Source of the DNA: Sphingorhabdus_B arenilitoris
GTDB taxonomy: Bacteria; Pseudomonadota; Alphaproteobacteria; Sphingomonadales; Sphingomonadaceae
Length of the DNA: 64,000 bases
NCBI RefSeq assembly: GCF_042651485.1
Contig: NZ_JBHSDH010000012.1
Coordinates: 136,040-200,039, forward strand
Reading direction: 5' to 3'
Made by a program: the position numbers and the translations under genes. Shown piece after piece: positions 17,851 through 25,573 of the stretch. The first letter of the stretch is position 1. Each line of letters starts with the position of its first letter. Below the pieces are notes generated by a model. It was not told where the DNA came from. It saw only the letters and a program-made list of their open reading frames with translations, and did not search any database.

Positions 17851-18504
17851 CTATCTGCAATATGAATTGCCGTTCAGCCGTGAGGGCGACATATCGAGGT
17901 GGAAATGATTGCGATGTTGCTGATTATATTGGGGGCCCAGAACGGTGCCGAACCGGCCGCACGCATCGGCGTGAATTTGCCGCAGGAACTTGCTTTCGCG
18001 GCTGTCGCCATTCCAGCCATTTAATACGGTAACTCGCCTGCCGTCTTTGGTCACAAAGGCAAATACATCAACCGCATTGGCCGATGCGTGCTGCGATAGA
18101 TTGCCGCTACCGCTCACCCGGCGGCAGCTATAGGTGCCCGATGTTTCGATACGGGCAAGATCGGAACCCAGATACTTGCGCGCCGCCGGCCGGACCACAT
18201 CACGGGCCCAACCGGTAAAGCCGCTGGCAAGATTGCAGGTCATCGGACCCAGGTTGGATGTCGGCGTGCCAAAATCAATCAAGCGAACCGAATTGACGGC
18301 TTGGCAACCGCCGCCATATTGTGTGTCTGGTAAAGCTGCAAAGCTGATCTTTGCCCGTTCCAAATTGCTCAGACATAGTCGCGCATCGGGAGAGGAAAAT
18401 GCGCTGTTGCTACGGCTTGATTTTGGAGCCTCGCTGAATGGAATACAAGCTGACAGGCCAAGGACGGCGGCGCAAATCGGAATGGTTTTCAATAATTTTG
18501 CCAT
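17851..18504 (-). CDS. Extensin-like C-terminal domain lipoprotein
   Basis: A 217-residue protein. I use the ATG at 18504, which gives a lipoprotein signal (MAKLLKTIPICAAVLGLSAC). The longer frame up to 18762 overlaps the divergent membrane gene and adds nothing recognisable. The mature part matches the extensin-like C-terminal domain found in many Alphaproteobacteria: paired cysteines, YSCRRVSGSGNLSQHASANAVD, FLRQIHADACGRFGTVLGP and NQQHRNHFHLDM. The H-x-N-A-x-D and H-F-H-L-D elements look like the zinc site of D-Ala-D-Ala-type peptidases, so a role in peptidoglycan trimming is possible. That role is inferred. Confidence 0.85.
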   Translation of the reverse strand: MAKLLKTIPICAAVLGLSACIPFSEAPKSSRSNSAFSSPDARLCLSNLERAKISFAALPDTQYGGGCQAVNSVRLIDFGTPTSNLGPMTCNLASGFTGWARDVVRPAARKYLGSDLARIETSGTYSCRRVSGSGNLSQHASANAVDVFAFVTKDGRRVTVLNGWNGDSRESKFLRQIHADACGRFGTVLGPQYNQQHRNHFHLDMSPSRLNGNSYCR

Positions 18505-18583
18505 AGGGTGATATTCATGAAGGATGGTTAATATAAACCTAAGAATTTCGTCATTGACCGCATCCGCACAACTCATTATCGCA

Positions 18584-19174
18584 ATGTTTATGAGAATGGT
18601 TCTCAATAACAAAATATTCTTTTGGGCCGTGCTGGCTGTGCCGGGCATGTTCCTATTGCTGCGTCTGGCGAATGGTTCAGCCGACTTTATGGAAGCAACC
18701 GCGCATAGCGGCGAATGGGCCGCGCGCTGGATGATATTGGCGATGATGATCGGCCCATTCATTGCAGTTGCTGGTTTGCAGCCTTGGCTCCGTTGGATGC
18801 TGGAAAGGCGCCGGGCGTTGGGCGTCGCGGCATTTATCTATGCGCTGTTTCATCTGTATTTTTACATGACCGATATGGGCGCATGGGATGCGATTTGGGA
18901 TGAAGTGCTGCTGCCGGGTATCTGGACCGGATGGGCGGCGCTTTTCATCATGCTGCCTATCGCGCTCAGCAGCAATAATCTATCGATGCGCCGGTTAAAG
19001 GCGGGTTGGAAGAAGCTGCAGCGATTGGTTTATCCAGCGGCGGTGTTGACGCTTTTGCATTGGCTGTGGGTGCATAGCAGTCCGGTGGAAGCTTGGATTC
19101 ATTTCACGCCGTTAATGCTGCTGTATGCAGCCCGTATTTTCAATTTCAAAATCCCCTATAAAGCAGGAGCTTAA
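18584..19174 (+). CDS. Ferric-reductase-like membrane haem protein (MsrQ-like)
   Basis: About 196 residues with six predicted membrane helices. Conserved histidines lie in IYALFHLYFY and VLTLLHWLWVHSS, as expected for haem ligands in the YedZ/MsrQ and ferric-reductase family. Three closely spaced ATG codons (18584, 18590, 18596) follow an in-frame upstream extension that looks non-coding, and no clear Shine-Dalgarno chooses between them. MsrQ normally passes electrons to the periplasmic methionine sulfoxide reductase MsrP. No msrP is present here; instead a small PepSY-domain protein follows four bases later. The electron acceptor is therefore unknown. Confidence 0.78.
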   Translation: MFMRMVLNNKIFFWAVLAVPGMFLLLRLANGSADFMEATAHSGEWAARWMILAMMIGPFIAVAGLQPWLRWMLERRRALGVAAFIYALFHLYFYMTDMGAWDAIWDEVLLPGIWTGWAALFIMLPIALSSNNLSMRRLKAGWKKLQRLVYPAAVLTLLHWLWVHSSPVEAWIHFTPLMLLYAARIFNFKIPYKAGA

Positions 19175-19178
19175 ATCT

Positions 19179-19496
19179 ATGCGTCATTACCTCATCCTCT
19201 CCATCTGTGCTGCCGCCGCCATCGCAACATTCAGCGCGAGCCCGGCCCATGCCACAGGCGCGATTACGTGTAAGGCCGGTCCCGAATCGGGTTGGAAACC
19301 ACGTGCCGAATTGGAGGCCAAGTTGAAAAAAGAAGGCTGGCAAATCCGTAAATCAAAAGTCGATGGCGGTTGCTATGAAGTGTATGGCACGACCCCTGAA
19401 GGTCAGCGGGTAGAAGCCTATTTCCACCCGGTATCGCTGGAGAAACTCTATGTGGCACAGCGCGGTAAAGTGCTGTTTCGCAAAAAGGGATATTGA
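19179..19496 (+). CDS. Periplasmic PepSY-domain protein
   Basis: A 105-residue protein with a clear Sec signal peptide (MRHYLILSICAAAAIATFSA, cleavage probably after AHA). The mature domain, with WKPRAELEAKLKKEGWQIRKSK and the strand CYEVYGTTPEGQRVEAYF, is a PepSY-like module of the type often fused or linked to membrane redox proteins. Two cysteines may form a disulfide. It starts four bases after the ferric-reductase-like gene. The pair probably works together in the periplasm, for example as a sensor or electron-transfer partner; this is inference. Confidence 0.8.
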   Translation: MRHYLILSICAAAAIATFSASPAHATGAITCKAGPESGWKPRAELEAKLKKEGWQIRKSKVDGGCYEVYGTTPEGQRVEAYFHPVSLEKLYVAQRGKVLFRKKGY

Positions 19497-19529
19497 TCAA
19501 AAATAGCGCGGCCTATCCCATAACGCTTG

Positions 19530-19612
19530 ACTAAACCGCCGCTGTCTTTATTGGCGGCGGCGGGCCACGCGGTCCCAACGCCGCGCGAGCTCTCTGTAAG
19601 GAGAAGCGTTTT
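19530..19612 (+). promoter_or_regulatory. Structured serC leader RNA (serC-motif candidate)
   Basis: The 5' leader directly before serC contains a 7-bp stem, CCGCCGC (19536-19542) with GCGGCGG (19554-19560). A second hairpin, GGGCC/GGTCCC, lies at 19562-19576. The GGAG Shine-Dalgarno at 19600-19603 is faced by a TCTC stretch that could hide it. A serC RNA motif upstream of serC-serA operons is known in Alphaproteobacteria. I assign this by position and structure, not by a covariance search. Confidence 0.5.
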
Positions 19613-20740
19613 ATGACTAAGTTACCTATGCCAGACGTGCGTCCTGCGCGTCCTCAGTTTTCCTCTGGCCCCTGTGCAAAACCGCCGGGCTGGGATGTTT
19701 CCAAACTCAGCACTGAATCACTGGGCCGCTCGCACCGCGCAAAGATCGGCAAGTCGCGTTTGCAGCTTGCGATCGATCTGATGCGCGAAGTGCTGCAAGT
19801 GCCCGACACCCACCGCATCGGTATTGTTCCGGGATCTGACACTGGTGCGATTGAAATGGCGATGTGGACCATGCTCGGCGCTCGCCCGGTTACCATGATG
19901 GCATGGGAAAGCTTTGGCGAAGGCTGGGTCACCGATGTGAACAAGCAGCTAAAGCTGGACGCCAACGTCATGAATGCGCCATATGGCGAGATACCCGATT
20001 TGAGTGTAGTTGATTTCAGCCATGATGTTGTCTTCACTTGGAATGGCACGACGTCGGGTGCGCGCGTCCCGAACGGCGATTGGATATCGGATGATCGTGA
20101 AGGTTTAACTTTCAACGATGCGACCTCGGCGGTGTTCGCTTATGATATGCCTTGGGATAAGCTGGATGTTACCACATTTTCCTGGCAGAAAGTTTTGGGC
20201 GGCGAAGGCGCGCATGGTGTCATCATCCTTGGCCCCCGCGCCGTCGAGCGGTTGGAAAATTACACGCCCGCATGGCCGCTGCCAAAGGTATTCAGGTTGA
20301 TGTCGAAAGGCGCGCTTGCCGAAGGTATTTTCAAAGGTGAGACGATCAATACCCCGTCCATGCTGGCGGTCGAAGATGTGATTTTTGCGCTGGAATGGGC
20401 AAAGTCTGTTGGCGGACTTTCCGGCTTGATGGCGCGGAGCAATGCCAATGCCGCAGCGCTTGGCAAAATCGTTGCCGACCACGATTGGCTGGGCCATTTG
20501 GCGAAGGATGAAGCGACCCGCTCAACCACGTCGGTCTGCTTGACCGTTGAAGGCGCAGATGCCGATTTCATCAAGAAAATGGCCGGATTGCTGGAGGCGG
20601 AAAATGCCGCTTACGACATTGCCGGATACCGCGATGCGCCGGCTGGCCTGCGGATATGGTGCGGGGCGACGGTGGATACCGCCGATGTCGAAGCGCTCGG
20701 TCCGTGGCTTGATTGGGCCTATCACACAACGCGGTCCTAA
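19613..20740 (+). CDS. serC: Phosphoserine aminotransferase
   Basis: A 375-residue PLP enzyme of the alphaproteobacterial phosphoserine aminotransferase subgroup. Features are RPQFSSGPCAKPPGW at the N-terminus, the SDTGAIEMAMW phosphate-binding loop, and the PLP lysine in FSWQKVLGGEGAHG. It converts 3-phosphohydroxypyruvate and glutamate to phosphoserine. serA follows after 138 bp, so the two consecutive steps of serine synthesis are linked. A long inverted repeat lies between them. A structured leader that may regulate translation precedes the gene. Confidence 0.95.
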   Translation: MTKLPMPDVRPARPQFSSGPCAKPPGWDVSKLSTESLGRSHRAKIGKSRLQLAIDLMREVLQVPDTHRIGIVPGSDTGAIEMAMWTMLGARPVTMMAWESFGEGWVTDVNKQLKLDANVMNAPYGEIPDLSVVDFSHDVVFTWNGTTSGARVPNGDWISDDREGLTFNDATSAVFAYDMPWDKLDVTTFSWQKVLGGEGAHGVIILGPRAVERLENYTPAWPLPKVFRLMSKGALAEGIFKGETINTPSMLAVEDVIFALEWAKSVGGLSGLMARSNANAAALGKIVADHDWLGHLAKDEATRSTTSVCLTVEGADADFIKKMAGLLEAENAAYDIAGYRDAPAGLRIWCGATVDTADVEALGPWLDWAYHTTRS

Positions 20741-20746
20741 AAAATA

Positions 20747-20839
20747 CCGTCACCCTGAACTTGTTTCAGGGTCCATCCGTCCTCTCAGACCAATGGTTTA
20801 AGATGCAGAATAGATGCTGAAACAAGTTCAGCATGACGG
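20747..20839. repeat. REP-like inverted repeat between serC and serA
   Basis: A 23-base arm (20747-20769, CCGTCACCCTGAACTTGTTT plus CAG) is matched by the inverted arm at 20817-20839 with two mismatches. Each arm also contains a smaller hairpin (CCCTGAA...TTCAGGG and GCTGAA...TTCAGC). Repeats of this wording are frequent in sphingomonad intergenic regions. It could shape serC-serA mRNA stability. Confidence 0.75.
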
Positions 20840-20878
20840 ATTATCATTATCTCCATTTTTGTTCCAAGGAACCAAATC

Positions 20879-22462
20879 ATGACAAAACCAAAAGTACTTA
20901 TTTCCGACAGCATGGATCCCAACGCAGCCCGCATATTTGAAGAGCGCGGCTGTGACGTCGATGTGATTACCGGCGAAACGCCTGAACAGTTGATGGCGCG
21001 GATTGGCGAATATGACGGCCTCGCCATCCGCAGCTCAACCAAAGTGACGCAGGCTATCCTTGATGCGGCGACCAATCTGAAAGTCATTGGCCGGGCCGGT
21101 ATCGGCGTCGACAATGTCGATATTCCTGCTGCTTCCTCCAAAGGCGTCGTCGTGATGAACACGCCCTTTGGCAACAGCATCACCACGGCGGAACATGCCA
21201 TTGCCATGATGTTTGCACTGGCCCGGCAAATTCCAGAGGCCGACGCGTCAACACAGGCGGGCAAATGGGAAAAGAACCGCTTCATGGGCGTGGAACTGAC
21301 CGGTAAGACCTTGGGCCTGATCGGAGCCGGGAACATCGGCGGTATCGTTGCCACCCGCGCACTGGGACTGAAAATGAAGGTCGTGGCTTTTGACCCTTTC
21401 CTGACTGCGGATCGCGCGGTTGAAATGGGCATTGAAAAAGTCGAGTTGGACGATCTGCTCGCCCGGGCCGATTTCATCACGCTGCACACGCCGCTGACCG
21501 ATCAGACGCGCAATATCCTGTCGAAGGAAAATCTGGCAAAGACCAAACAGGGCGTGCGGATTATCAATTGTGCCCGCGGGGGATTGATCGACGAAGCGGC
21601 ATTGAAAGCGGCGCTTGATAGCGGCCATGTCGCCGGTGCTGCATTGGATGTGTTTGAAACGGAGCCTGCCAAGGAATCACCGCTTTTCGGCACCCCGGGC
21701 TTCATCTGCACGCCCCATTTGGGTGCATCGACCAATGAAGCGCAGGTCAATGTTGCTTTGCAAGTGGCCGAGCAGATGGCCGATTATCTCGTCAATGGCG
21801 GGGTTACGAATGCGCTCAATATGCCCAGCCTGAGTGCAGAAGAAGCGCCGAAGTTGAAACCTTACATGGCGCTTGCTGAACAGCTTGGCTCGCTGGTTGG
21901 GCAATTGTCGCATGGCAATTTGACCAAGATCGCGATTGAGGTTGAAGGTGCGGCGGCGAAGTTGAATATCAAGCCGATTACTGGAGCGGTTCTGGCTGGT
22001 TTTATGCGCCGATATTCCGACACGGTGAATATGGTCAACGCGCCGTTCCTAGCGAAAGAACGCGGTTTGGAAGTCAGCGAAGTGCGCCACGAACGCGAAG
22101 GCGCGTTTCAGACATTGGTGCGCGTGACCGTGGAAACCGAGCAAGGACCGAAATCGGTCGCTGGAACGCTGTTCGGTCACAATGCGCCGCGCCTGGTTGA
22201 AATTTTCGGCATCGGCATGGAGGCAGAGCTGACCGGCGATATGCTCTATATCGTTAACGAAGATGCGCCCGGATTTATCGGCAGCGTGGGTACGGCACTC
22301 GGCAAAGCTGGCCTTAACATCGGCACATTCCAGCTGGGCCGCCGCCATGCGGGCGGTGAGGCCATCTTGCTGCTTACTATGGATTCGGAAATACCGCAGC
22401 CGGTGCTCGACGATGTTTGTAAGCTGGCAGGCGTGAAGACGGTAAAGGCGCTTAAGTTTTAA
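20879..22462 (+). CDS. serA: D-3-phosphoglycerate dehydrogenase
   Basis: A 527-residue long-form enzyme. The NAD-binding Rossmann motif is GLIGAGNIGG. The active-site arginine is in NCARGGLIDEAAL and the catalytic histidine in CTPHLGASTNEAQ. After the catalytic core come an intervening (ASB) domain and a C-terminal ACT domain (IVNEDAPGFIGSVGTALGKA), which in this family binds serine. It oxidises 3-phosphoglycerate, the first committed step to serine. It lies in the same orientation as serC, 138 bp downstream, with an AAGGAACC Shine-Dalgarno region before the ATG. Confidence 0.97.
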   Translation: MTKPKVLISDSMDPNAARIFEERGCDVDVITGETPEQLMARIGEYDGLAIRSSTKVTQAILDAATNLKVIGRAGIGVDNVDIPAASSKGVVVMNTPFGNSITTAEHAIAMMFALARQIPEADASTQAGKWEKNRFMGVELTGKTLGLIGAGNIGGIVATRALGLKMKVVAFDPFLTADRAVEMGIEKVELDDLLARADFITLHTPLTDQTRNILSKENLAKTKQGVRIINCARGGLIDEAALKAALDSGHVAGAALDVFETEPAKESPLFGTPGFICTPHLGASTNEAQVNVALQVAEQMADYLVNGGVTNALNMPSLSAEEAPKLKPYMALAEQLGSLVGQLSHGNLTKIAIEVEGAAAKLNIKPITGAVLAGFMRRYSDTVNMVNAPFLAKERGLEVSEVRHEREGAFQTLVRVTVETEQGPKSVAGTLFGHNAPRLVEIFGIGMEAELTGDMLYIVNEDAPGFIGSVGTALGKAGLNIGTFQLGRRHAGGEAILLLTMDSEIPQPVLDDVCKLAGVKTVKALKF

Positions 22463-22469
22463 CATTGAC

Positions 22470-22496
22470 AGCCCTCTCTCCTCGGGGGAGAGGGCT
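22470..22496 (+). terminator. Hairpin between serA and hisZ
   Basis: AGCCCTCTC (22470-22478) pairs with GAGAGGGCT (22488-22496), extended by three inner pairs with a three-base loop. It starts 8 bp after the serA stop. There is no T-run, so it may be a weak terminator or mRNA-end stabiliser, or a repeated element of the CCCTCTCC type. Confidence 0.45.
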
Positions 22497-22504
22497 AAGT
22501 TCCT

Positions 22505-23626
22505 ATGACCAACATACCATCCGACCTATTGCCCGAAGGTTTTCGGGATCGTTTGCCGCCTCATGCTGCCTCGGCCGCAAAGCTGACCCGTGCCATGCTC
22601 GATGTTTTGGCAAGCCATGGCTATGGCCGGGTAGAACCGTCCATGGCCGAATTTGAAGAGACCATGGCAGCGCGCAGCGGCGGTATGATGCGTAACCGGT
22701 TGCTGCGGTTCAGCGATCCGGTATCCGGGCATACACTGGCATTGCGCGGTGACATTACGGTGCAGGTGGGGCGCATTGCGACGACCCGGCTCGCTGATGC
22801 GGCGCGGCCTTTGCGCCTGTCCTATCGCGGTCATGTGCTTCGTTTGAAAGCAGCACCGCTGAGGCCAGAGCGGGAAATCACCCAATTGGGCGCGGAGCTG
22901 ATTGGCAATGACAGTGTCGCTGCGGCCAGTGAAATCGTCGCAGTTGCCATCGAAGCGCTGGAGGCTGCGGGCGTTAAAGACATTATCGCGGATTTCACAT
23001 TGCCTGATTTGGTCGAGCTGCTGGCCAAGGATGCGTTACCGCTGCCGTCCGAAAAAATTGATGCTGTCCGCACAGAGCTTGATATGAAAGATGCAGGCGG
23101 CCTTGCTGCGCTGGGCGCACAGGCCTATCTGCCGCTTTTGGAGGCAACAGGACCTTTTGCAGAGGCAGCAGCAAAGCTGGAGGCGATTGATAGTGATGGG
23201 CTATTGTCGTCGCGTATTGCGGGGCTGCGGGAGATTGCAGAACGGTTAGAGGGCCGAGCAACGATCACGCTTGATCCGACCGAAAGGCACGGATTTGAAT
23301 ATCAAAGCTGGTTTGGCTTTACCTTGTTTGCACGCGGTCATGCAGCCGCGCTCGGCCGGGGCGGCACCTATACCATTACCCGCGATGATGGCAGCGAAGA
23401 GGCCGCGACCGGATTCTCCCTCTATCCCGACCCGCTGATGGACGGGATTTTGGATGCTGATGAAGATAAACGGTTATTCCTGCCGCTTGGCACGGACCCA
23501 GCAAAGGCGGCGCGGCTGCGCGGTGAAGGCTGGATAACGATAGCGGCGCTCGACGGACATGATGATGCGCGGCGGCTGGGCTGCGGGCATATATTGCATA
23601 ATGGCAGGGCCGTGCCGACCGAGTGA
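22505..23626 (+). CDS. hisZ: ATP phosphoribosyltransferase regulatory subunit
   Basis: A 373-residue paralogue of histidyl-tRNA synthetase. It keeps the class II fold elements (LLPEGFRDRLPP, RGDITVQVGRIA, REITQLGAELIG) but lacks the anticodon-binding domain and the HisRS GLDYYR motif. In its place is HGFEYQSWFGFTLFARG. HisZ forms a hetero-octamer with short-form HisG and is required for its activity in the first step of histidine synthesis. hisG is often adjacent in sphingomonads but is not in this window. The gene sits between serA and purA, so a small biosynthetic cluster for serine, histidine and purines is formed. Confidence 0.9.
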   Translation: MTNIPSDLLPEGFRDRLPPHAASAAKLTRAMLDVLASHGYGRVEPSMAEFEETMAARSGGMMRNRLLRFSDPVSGHTLALRGDITVQVGRIATTRLADAARPLRLSYRGHVLRLKAAPLRPEREITQLGAELIGNDSVAAASEIVAVAIEALEAAGVKDIIADFTLPDLVELLAKDALPLPSEKIDAVRTELDMKDAGGLAALGAQAYLPLLEATGPFAEAAAKLEAIDSDGLLSSRIAGLREIAERLEGRATITLDPTERHGFEYQSWFGFTLFARGHAAALGRGGTYTITRDDGSEEAATGFSLYPDPLMDGILDADEDKRLFLPLGTDPAKAARLRGEGWITIAALDGHDDARRLGCGHILHNGRAVPTE

Positions 23627-23706
23627 AAGGATGCGGCGCGGTAATGCTGGACGAATCTTGTGCTCCGCACTAGGGACGGGCGGAACTTTATTGCAGGGAA
23701 AATCAC

Positions 23707-24996
23707 TTGGCTAACGTAACGGTAATTGGCGCTCAATGGGGCGATGAGGGTAAAGGCAAAATCGTCGATTGGCTGTCGAGCAAAGCCGATGTTGTTGCGA
23801 GATTCCAGGGCGGCCATAATGCCGGACATACGCTGGTCATTGGAGATAATGTCTATAAATTATCGCTTTTGCCCAGCGGAATAGTGCGCGGTACTTTGTC
23901 GGTGATCGGTAATGGCGTGGTATTCGATCCCTGGCATTTCCGCGATGAAGTGGCCAAGCTAAAAGGTCAGGGCGTCGAAATCAGCCCTGAAAATCTGCAG
24001 GTTGCCGAAAATGCTCCCCTCATCCTGCCTTTTCACCGTGACCTCGATGGCTTGCGCGAAGCGGCTGCAGGAAGCGGCAAGATCGGCACCACAGGGCGCG
24101 GCATTGGCCCTGCATATGAAGATAAGGTGGGCAGGCGTTCGATCCGCGTGTGTGACCTAGCACATCTTGATGACTTGGGACCACAGCTTGATCGGATTTG
24201 TGCGCACCACGACGCGCTGCGTAAAGGATTTGGCGAACAGCCGATTGACCGGCAACGCTTGCTGGATGACCTTTGGGATATCGCCGCCTTTATCCTGCCC
24301 TTTGCTAAGCCGGTCTGGCGCACGCTGAATCAAGCAAAGCGCGAGGGTAAGCGGATATTGTTCGAAGGTGCGCAGGGTGTGTTGCTGGACATTGACCATG
24401 GCACCTATCCGTTTGTAACGAGTTCGAATGTGGTTGCGGGTACGGCATCGAGCGGCACCGGCATTGGTCCGTCTGGCGTTGGCTATGTCTTGGGTATTGT
24501 AAAGGCCTACACGACCCGCGTGGGATCAGGACCTTTCCCTACCGAGTTGCAGGACGATGTCGGGCAGCGACTGGGTGAGCGCGGACATGAATTTGGCACG
24601 GTCACCGGACGGCAACGCCGCTGCGGCTGGTTTGATGCAGTATTGGTGCGACAAAGCTGTGCGGTATCGGGCGTATCGGGCATTGCACTGACCAAGATTG
24701 ACGTATTGGATGGGCTGGAGACGATCAAAATCTGCATCGGCTACCGTTTGGATGGCAGGGAATATGACTATCTGCCGCCGCATGCTGCGGATCAGGCCAA
24801 AGTTGAACCAGTCTATGAAGAAATGCCAGGCTGGCAGGGTACGACCGCAGGCGCACGCAGCTGGGCCGATTTGCCCGCGCAAGCGATCAAATATGTCAAG
24901 CGTATCGAAGAATTGATTGAATGCCCCGTGGCCTGTGTCAGCACATCGCCCGAGCGCGAGGATACTATTTTGGTGAGAGATCCCTTTGCGGATTAA
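23707..24996 (+). CDS. purA: Adenylosuccinate synthetase
   Basis: A 429-residue enzyme beginning MANVTVIGAQWGDEGKGK, the GTP-binding loop with its catalytic Asp, followed by GGHNAGHT with the catalytic His. Other signatures include TTGRGIGPAYEDK and QGVLLDIDHGTYPFVTSSN. It joins IMP and aspartate using GTP in the first step from IMP to AMP. The start is TTG at 23707 with GGGA upstream; no closer ATG fits the family N-terminus. The last 11 bases overlap the L,D-transpeptidase gene. Confidence 0.97.
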   Translation: MANVTVIGAQWGDEGKGKIVDWLSSKADVVARFQGGHNAGHTLVIGDNVYKLSLLPSGIVRGTLSVIGNGVVFDPWHFRDEVAKLKGQGVEISPENLQVAENAPLILPFHRDLDGLREAAAGSGKIGTTGRGIGPAYEDKVGRRSIRVCDLAHLDDLGPQLDRICAHHDALRKGFGEQPIDRQRLLDDLWDIAAFILPFAKPVWRTLNQAKREGKRILFEGAQGVLLDIDHGTYPFVTSSNVVAGTASSGTGIGPSGVGYVLGIVKAYTTRVGSGPFPTELQDDVGQRLGERGHEFGTVTGRQRRCGWFDAVLVRQSCAVSGVSGIALTKIDVLDGLETIKICIGYRLDGREYDYLPPHAADQAKVEPVYEEMPGWQGTTAGARSWADLPAQAIKYVKRIEELIECPVACVSTSPEREDTILVRDPFAD

Positions 24997-25564
24997 GCTG
25001 CCTTGCGCGCTGATCGCCATGTCATTGGCCGCCTGCGCCGAGGGACAGCCTATACCCCAGACACAAGAAGCCGATAAGCCCGCCATGGCCATTCCCGCAG
25101 CTCCAGCGACATCTCCGACCAGCCTTCCTGTGGTTGCTGATGGCGTGAAGGCCAATCGGATAATCGTCGATAAAAGCGACCGTGTGTTGATCCTATATGA
25201 CGGTGATACCGAAATTGCCCGCTATTCTGGCATTCGCTTTGGCGATGCGCCAGCCGGGCATAAACAGTTTGAGGGCGATGAAAAAACCCCCGAAGGCGAA
25301 TATCGCATCAATGGCCGCAATCCAGCCAGCCGGTATCATTTATCTCTGCGCATCTCCTATCCCAATGCCGCCGACCGCGCTTATGCAAAGTCGCAGGGCA
25401 AGGATCCGGGCGGCGATATTTTTATTCACGGGCAACCCAATGGCTATAACGACCCGGTGATAGCGCGCGATTGGACCGATGGTTGTATCGCGCTCAGCAA
25501 TGCTGAAATTGCGCAGATATGGAAACTGGTGCCCGATGGCACCAAAATCATCATTCAGCCATAG
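24986..25564 (+). CDS. L,D-transpeptidase (YkuD-type) lipoprotein
   Basis: A 192-residue protein. A TTG start overlapping the end of purA gives a lipoprotein signal (RIKLPCALIAMSLAACAE, acceptor in LAAC). The YkuD domain follows, with conserved His in IFIHGQPNG and the catalytic Cys in DWTDGCIALSNAE. This variant of the active-site motif is found in many alphaproteobacterial YkuD proteins. The enzyme is expected to form or edit 3-3 peptidoglycan cross-links or attach proteins to peptidoglycan. It overlaps purA and is convergent with the symporter gene, with nine bases between the stops. Confidence 0.88.
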   Translation: MRIKLPCALIAMSLAACAEGQPIPQTQEADKPAMAIPAAPATSPTSLPVVADGVKANRIIVDKSDRVLILYDGDTEIARYSGIRFGDAPAGHKQFEGDEKTPEGEYRINGRNPASRYHLSLRISYPNAADRAYAKSQGKDPGGDIFIHGQPNGYNDPVIARDWTDGCIALSNAEIAQIWKLVPDGTKIIIQP

Positions 25565-25573
25565 GGTCGCGCG

